Assembly: GCA_949987565.1 (NCBI GenBank)
Contig: OX465104.1
Coordinates: 9,404,034 to 9,468,033, forward strand
Source of the DNA: Luidia sarsii
Taxonomy: Eukaryota; Echinodermata; Asteroidea; Paxillosida; Luidiidae
Direction of reading: 5' to 3'
DNA: 64,000 nucleotides
Numbering within the stretch: position 1 is the first letter of the stretch
DNA letters: not shown here
Below: more model-generated notes on this DNA
Seen by the model: only the letters and a program-made list of their open reading frames with translations
What the model was told of the DNA's origin: nothing
The model's database searches: none

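Noticed and set aside
62149..62762. Minus-strand frames across the 90-bp array
   Set aside because: They exist only because 90 is divisible by 3.

Overview
This is eukaryotic genomic DNA, most likely from an echinoderm or another invertebrate deuterostome. It has short phase-1 exons in long introns, GT-AG splice sites with pyrimidine tracts, CUB and EGF extracellular domains, tRNA-derived SINEs, LINE tails, fold-back repeats and many minisatellites. The species cannot be named from the sequence alone. The signal peptide, EGF, CUB, many-EGF order resembles sea urchin fibropellins, which is why an echinoderm is preferred. Both recognised genes lie on the + strand.

Layout. Bases 1-1488 show nothing recognisable. 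Bases 1489-4366 are a 23-bp minisatellite whose unit carries the telomere-type hexamer TTAGGG. Bases 4792-6840 hold pieces of a small secreted-protein gene: a GC-rich signal-peptide exon, then two exons that read as a farnesoic-acid-O-methyltransferase-like (Methyltransf_FA) domain. The second of these has an apparent frameshift. Bases 6841-9830 are intergenic with dispersed repeats.

From 9831 to the right edge runs one very large gene, incomplete at its 3' end. I resolve 55 exons: a signal-peptide exon (9831-9915), a canonical six-cysteine EGF exon (16349-16471), a CUB exon (16998-17390), and 52 exons that each encode one EGF-like module (called M1-M52; M52 is cut by the window edge). Every intron is phase 1 and every complete internal exon is a multiple of 3. 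The reading frame is therefore continuous for about 6.9 kb, or about 2,300 residues. Nearly every module departs from canonical EGF in the same way. The glycine before the conserved aromatic in the C5-x-x-G-[FY] loop is a cysteine, and a partner cysteine appears in the loop before the Cys-x-Cys pair. This gives eight cysteines and a predicted fourth disulfide. Many modules keep the sequence signals for Notch-type O-fucose and O-glucose.

Modules M48-M52 look like a duplicate of M37-M41 (period 11). A decayed pseudo-exon related to M35 lies between M32 and M33. The introns hold a different minisatellite almost every few kilobases, about 20 copies of one fold-back repeat, several tRNA-derived SINEs, MITE-like elements and three LINE 3' relics. 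The gene product is predicted to be a secreted, disulfide-rich, rod-like extracellular-matrix or adhesive protein. Its C-terminus, where fibropellins carry an avidin-like domain, lies beyond the window.
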